Positions 59,262-64,000 of a stretch of DNA of 64,000 bases are shown here, one piece after another. Each line of letters starts with the position of its first letter. Position 1 is the first letter of the stretch. The stretch covers positions 20,708,001 through 20,772,000 of the forward strand of contig CP093831.1 in the NCBI GenBank assembly GCA_033063855.1. Direction: 5' to 3'. A model generated the notes under the pieces. The model saw only the letters and a list, made by a program, of their open reading frames with translations, had not been told where the DNA came from and ran no database searches. A program made the translations under genes and the position numbers. The stretch is from Smittia aterrima. Lineage: Eukaryota > Arthropoda > Insecta > Diptera > Chironomidae.

Positions 59262-59691
59262 AGTCGAGAACGAACTTTTATCGGTGAAGCCTCTTGTTCT
59301 TCTTGTGACTTAAACGGCAACCGAGTGACGGAATTATTTTCTTTTTGGTTCGTAGTGATATTTAGTTATATTGATAGATTGTTATCAAATCAATTGATCA
59401 AGTTCTAAAGTGCAAAAGTCGCTTTCATTTGTCAGAAGCTCCACAGTGATTCATCCGATTAAATAAACAAAGAAGTGATTCAATAGTTTACTACTGAAAG
59501 AGATGAGCGTAGTGACATAAAAATATTTAGTGAAAGAAAAAGAAATATTGAAAGGAATTCGGCGTCATCAATCAAGGAGACATCTTAAGAGAAGAAAGAA
59601 AATATTTCTTGAATCAACATTCAGAGAAGAAAAAGATCTTCGCGGGAAACTTCTGAACAATTTTTTTTCTCGTTCGTCGTTGAAAAACGTA
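59262..59691 (+). promoter_or_regulatory. Possible start site and 5'-UTR exon of an off-window gene
   Basis: TCGTCAGTCGAG at 59257-59268 fits the insect initiator TCAGTY. It is followed by about 430 nt of purine-rich, AGTGAAA-type leader sequence ending at a strong donor (AAAAAC|GTAAGTGC). No coding exon follows within the window, so it would be the noncoding first exon of a plus-strand gene further right. No clear downstream promoter element was found, so this is weak. Confidence 0.25.
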
Positions 59692-62600
59692 AGTGCAGAA
59701 ATAAAAAGATAATGTGAATGTGTGTAAGTTTCAGTTGATTTTTCGCCGGCAAAATCAGAGACAGTAGTATGTGGAAGTATCCGCGTATAGCGAGGAGAAT
59801 GGAATGGAATAAATGTGTTCATCTAGAGGTCAAACAAAGAATAGAGCGAAGAGTGTGGAGACAGCGATAAATGATTTCTCAAACAACAAAAGGAGAAAAG
59901 ACTGAAAACTCAGTAATTAATGCTTTAAGAATCTCATTATGTTAATTATATAAGAGCATCTCACGCACGGAGCTGCTTATACACTTTCACATTTTGTCTA
60001 GAATGTACTGTCTTCTGCAGAACATCGTGGAAGCATAGATCAAATCGAAAAATAATCCTTTGACATTGTCAGTTACGTTCTCAAAGAAATCTTCGATATT
60101 GCTAAAACGTCAAGCCTCCTGAGCGAAACAATAAACTTTCATTCAATCATCTAAGCCTCCCATCAATTAGTTAACATTCTAATTAACTCCAGAGTCACGA
60201 ACGTTCAAATTAACGTTCTCTTGTCTATTTGATAGATGACAGTGCAATCGCCTAAGAAAGCTCAGACTCATAAAAAGGTTCATTTAATTGCTATTGATCT
60301 CGCTTCTAGCAATGGTTCGAGAGAAACAATAAAGAAAAATTATCAAGAATTCCTTCGAAAACTTGCCATGCAGCTTAAGCGATAGACGAAACAAAAAAAA
60401 TTAATAATAGTTTGAAAAATTATAAAAACTTTTAATCCGCCTTTCGGTTCTCTCGCTCGCCTCGGTTGTTATGTGTGAAGAATCAGAATTCATTTAATTT
60501 CCAAGCATACTTTTAATGGCTCCACCACACTGCCATGGCTCTCGCCTTCTTTTTCTTCGTCTTCTTTTGGTCTCTCGCCAGTCTTCTTGTTGTCCACCCG
60601 AAAATGTAGCAAATCCGATCTCGCAAGGCTGGAATTTCTTACAACTACGCTCGCTTGCTCGCTGCTGCTTGCACTGTACAAGAATTTCAAACGAAACAGA
60701 AAAGAAGTAAAATAAGAAAAAATCAACAAACCGGTTCTCGACTCAAAAAAGTAGTTTTTTTTTTCGTGTGTGATATTGTGATGGAACATGGATGGAATTT
60801 TTCGATTGCGTTTTCGGGATGAAAACTATATCAAGAATGTTTTTGCGGTTTTTGCGGAGAGTGATTTCTCGGAAAGCGATTCTCGTCTGTTGCGTTGTCG
60901 GTCGTCCTTTGATGAATCATGAATTGAAGAGAAGCCAACTTGAATCCTATTCTGTTACAAAAAGCCCAATATCACGTTTTAATTTAAATCAAAGCAATTC
61001 CCGAAAACGAAAGAGAAGGAGATTAAATTCTTGTCCGGAAGATTTGAATTTAAATGCGTACACAAAACAGCCATTCACACTTGATAATGAAACATTTTTT
61101 CGGGATTTCGTTCTTCTTCGTTCGAAGTATTGTCAATGTATTGTTTCTCGTATTCCGGGCCGAGAGCTGGGGCGTAGATGGGAGACTGGATTGTGTTCAT
61201 TTTATTTTATACAACAACAGTTGAATGATAAACTTTTTCATCGAGAGAGAAAATATGTTTATTTATTCACGAGAAATATGGCAAACAGCAAACAGAAATT
61301 TCACGACATAAGGACATGACTTCAACCAGGCAGTTGGCTTCTTCGCACGCTGATAATGACTCTTTGTTGTCACTCTCTTCTTCTCTCTGTTTATGACAAT
61401 CTTTCGCATGAACTAACTTTGCCTTCTTGATTAATTGGTTCAAATTAAAGAGTCTCAGCATTCGATGTTCATTTTGCTATTCGCCAACAAAAGCTCATGA
61501 CTTCTGACAGTCAATTCGTTCTTAGAAAAAGAAGAAAAAAAAACTAATTTAGCTTCATTAAACGAATATTCGTTTCATTAGATTGTCATCAACAGATGAT
61601 TGAGACGAGCGAGAAGGTTTATCCCTCTTGGCGTCGCGAACTTGAGGGAGAATGAAGAAGAAAGTGTCTCCATGCAAAGCAGAGACTTTAAAAAAACCCG
61701 TTGGACTAGTTCTCGTGTGTGTGTGTTTGCTTAAAAATCTGTCTGCTAATCAGTCCACAGGAATGTCAAGCTCGAGTCGAAACTCAAAATGTGTTAATTT
61801 TGTGATTGAAAATAAAGTTTCAAATTGTCGCTGTCGCTTCATGTAAAACACGAAAACTCTATAAGTTGATTTTTAAAAGTCGCGATGCTCGCTAATTCAA
61901 CACGCGACGCGATCTCATCGTCTAAATTTAAACAAGTACTTTTATTAATTATGTTTCATTTGCAAAACACGAAACAAATTCCTTGCAGTTGCCGCGACGT
62001 TCGTTGCGCTTTTGTGAAAATTGAATAATAAATCGGGACCCGTCTCGGCAACGATGCAATTCATTCTTGCTGCCGTAAGTTGTTCATTGCCCTCTTTCAT
62101 TTATATATTTTGTTTCGTTCACCATTACACTCGTTACACTCTGACTCATCACAATTTCAATTTTAATGTTATTGTCGCCCCGTCAATTTTCGCATATACA
62201 ACACAACATAATTAAAAGGAATTTTACGCGAGCAGAGATCTCGTCGTCTGGGCGAGTAAGCGAGTGAGATGGAAGATCCCTCTCGACTCCGACGATTGAC
62301 TGCTGCATGTGCTGAACAATTTATAATGTTCCGTCAGGCAGCGAAAGTCATCGCCGTAGCCGGGCGGTTGTAAAAGATCCACATCACGAGATACACCATG
62401 CAAATTGATGATGCTTCATTATGCAGCCGCGGAAAGTCGGTCTTGACTTGGCAGCGAGTCAAGAAAAAAAAGTTTTTCACGTTGTACACGATGCACTTTC
62501 GATTATAAAAATTTGGCAGTTTTAAAATGCAATTAATTGCAGTTTTCTTTCAAAGTGATTTGCACGAAAAAAATTGTTTTCGATTAAAAGAAGAAAAATG

Positions 62601-64000
62601 ACGACGTGCTTTTATAAACCTAAGCGATGACGACATTTGTAGCAGTAGAGGAAGAAGCTTCGATTTTGGCATCCGCTGGAAAAGCTTTTCGTGTACACGT
62701 GTCTGCCGAAGTAGAAATCCTTGAGATTTTCGGGTTGGGTGTTGTGTTGTATGAATGAAATTTCCATTCCCTCGTTGGTCTCGCTCACACTCCAACATGA
62801 AAAAAAAACCAAACTTCTTTCTTCGTCCTCATCCCCTCTTCTTCTTCTCTGCCATAGCAGTTTCAGTGATTCCGAACAGCTTCAAAAGAAGCTTAAAAAG
62901 TGTCGCAGTTCTCGTGGATACATTTACGCAACTTGAAGTGCTGTTTAATTGAGCTTTTCATTCGACATTTAGGAATTTATTTTGAATTTCACCTTTGATG
63001 AGGATTCAATTGTTGATATCACGTAGAAATTTGATTCAATGGCCTCTAAAGCGAAAAGAAGCTTTAGTCGTGGGTTGGAACAGACTTTGCAGCACCAAGT
63101 TGTGTAGCAACCGAGAATTACCTTCTAATTGACTCAGCATCCCTCGAACTTTTCATATTTCGCAGAAGCCGCCCTTGCGAAATATTCCGTCACGCAAATA
63201 GGAAAAATATATCTTTTCCGCAACGAAAGGCTCATGATATTGAAATTTGCTTGTTGTGCGTGGGAAATTTTGTTTGGTTCGCGTCTGTTTCTACGAAGTG
63301 AAGAATTTCAATTCCGTCAAATGAAATCTGAGCGAGAGTGGTGCATAGCAACAGTTCAAAGGTCTTCGAGGGGAAAACGATGTAATTAATAAAAAATCTC
63401 AACATTTCAAATTAAATTGTCGAAACGCGATTTGTTTCGTAATTTGAAATTTCCAGGAAATTTCTCTTGTGTAAGCCCCTCAAATCCCAAGGCCACTTAA
63501 TCGAATTGAGAAAGAGAAGAGCTCGTAAAAGATTTCAAAAACGTTTACCTGATGCTGAAGTTTCTTTTCACCCTTAGTCAAATTATAGAAAAAATGAACG
63601 TTTAACAATTGATGATGTACACGAGCGAGAGAACGAAGCCTTCATATAAATAGCAATTGAAGTCCCCATCCCACCGGCAAAGTTTGATAGAAAAACAAAA
63701 TTTTCTGAGAAAAGCCGGCGAGGAAATTTTCATAAATCAAAACTATTCGAAAACAAATTAATTAGAAAACACTTTCTCGGTTGACGACAGAGCAATCATT
63801 CCCTTTCCCAATACATTCTTGAGTCTCCTACCGATAATTTGAATCCTTTCACGATGTGCGCCAAATATTGTGGAAAAGCTCTTTTTGTGTGTAGGTTTTG
63901 TGAAAGAATTACAAATCCTAACTCACCCTCCACAAACTCTACCCAGATGGCAAAAGAAGAAGAAAATACGAAATGAGATGACATGCGCCGGCTTCCAAAA
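59692..64000. other. Non-coding region at the right end, no gene seen
   Basis: Several frames of 60-175 codons occur, but they have skewed composition, lack motifs and do not splice to one another. The sequence could be intergenic or a long intron of a gene that continues beyond the window. I found no tRNA, repeat array or transposon. Confidence 0.4.

Noticed and set aside
60792..61319. 175-codon plus-strand frame in the right-hand non-coding region
   Set aside because: It has no recognisable domain, its Cys/Arg/Phe-heavy composition is typical of chance translation, and no splice partners or neighbouring exons support it.

Overview
The window looks like nuclear DNA from a dipteran insect, probably a compact-genome nematoceran such as a midge; this placement is an inference. 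The DNA is AT-rich, introns are mostly 50-70 bp with GT-AG ends, genes are tightly packed on both strands, and the protein set (Cdk5, Bug22/CFAP20, spel1/MSH2, RhoGAP19D, DCX-EMAP, tweety) is typical of Diptera. There are no prokaryotic features. Exon structures were worked out by hand from splice sites and reading frame, and every multi-exon model given closes in frame.

Region 1 (1-23 kb) is dense housekeeping sequence. It holds the 3' end of an unknown gene, PUS3, Cdk5, MTPAP, a candidate structured RNA resembling nuclear RNase P RNA, EEF1AKMT2, GFOD (-), CFAP20, a Patched-related transporter with mitochondrial ClpP nested antisense in its first intron, MPP10 (-), a C2H2 protein with about 27 fingers (-), and MSH2. 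Neighbours are arranged tail-to-tail (EEF1AKMT2/GFOD, Patched-related/MPP10, MSH2/RhoGAP19D) or head-to-head (GFOD/CFAP20, zinc finger/MSH2).

Region 2 (23-33 kb) is the 14-exon RhoGAP19D (ARHGAP21/23) gene, followed by a gutted Ty1/copia element. Two 124-bp LTRs 98% identical flank only the last part of pol plus an unrelated antisense ORF.

Region 3 (33-57 kb) is dominated by DCX-EMAP (-), a doublecortin, HELP and WD40 microtubule protein. Its likely first coding exon lies at 56.8 kb, so IPPK (-), tweety (+) and PDXDC1 (-) would all sit inside its roughly 15.7-kb first intron.

Region 4 (57-64 kb) has no convincing coding sequence and may be regulatory or 5'-UTR/intronic DNA of genes outside the window.

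The most unusual signals are: two 57-nt introns, 88% identical over their full length, in the unrelated neighbouring genes MPP10 and the zinc-finger gene (an intron-copying or introner-like event); an open frame of 131 codons across a spliced junction after the DCX-EMAP stop codon (candidate stop-codon readthrough); the structured-RNA candidate just upstream of EEF1AKMT2; and the copia remnant carrying a foreign antisense ORF.
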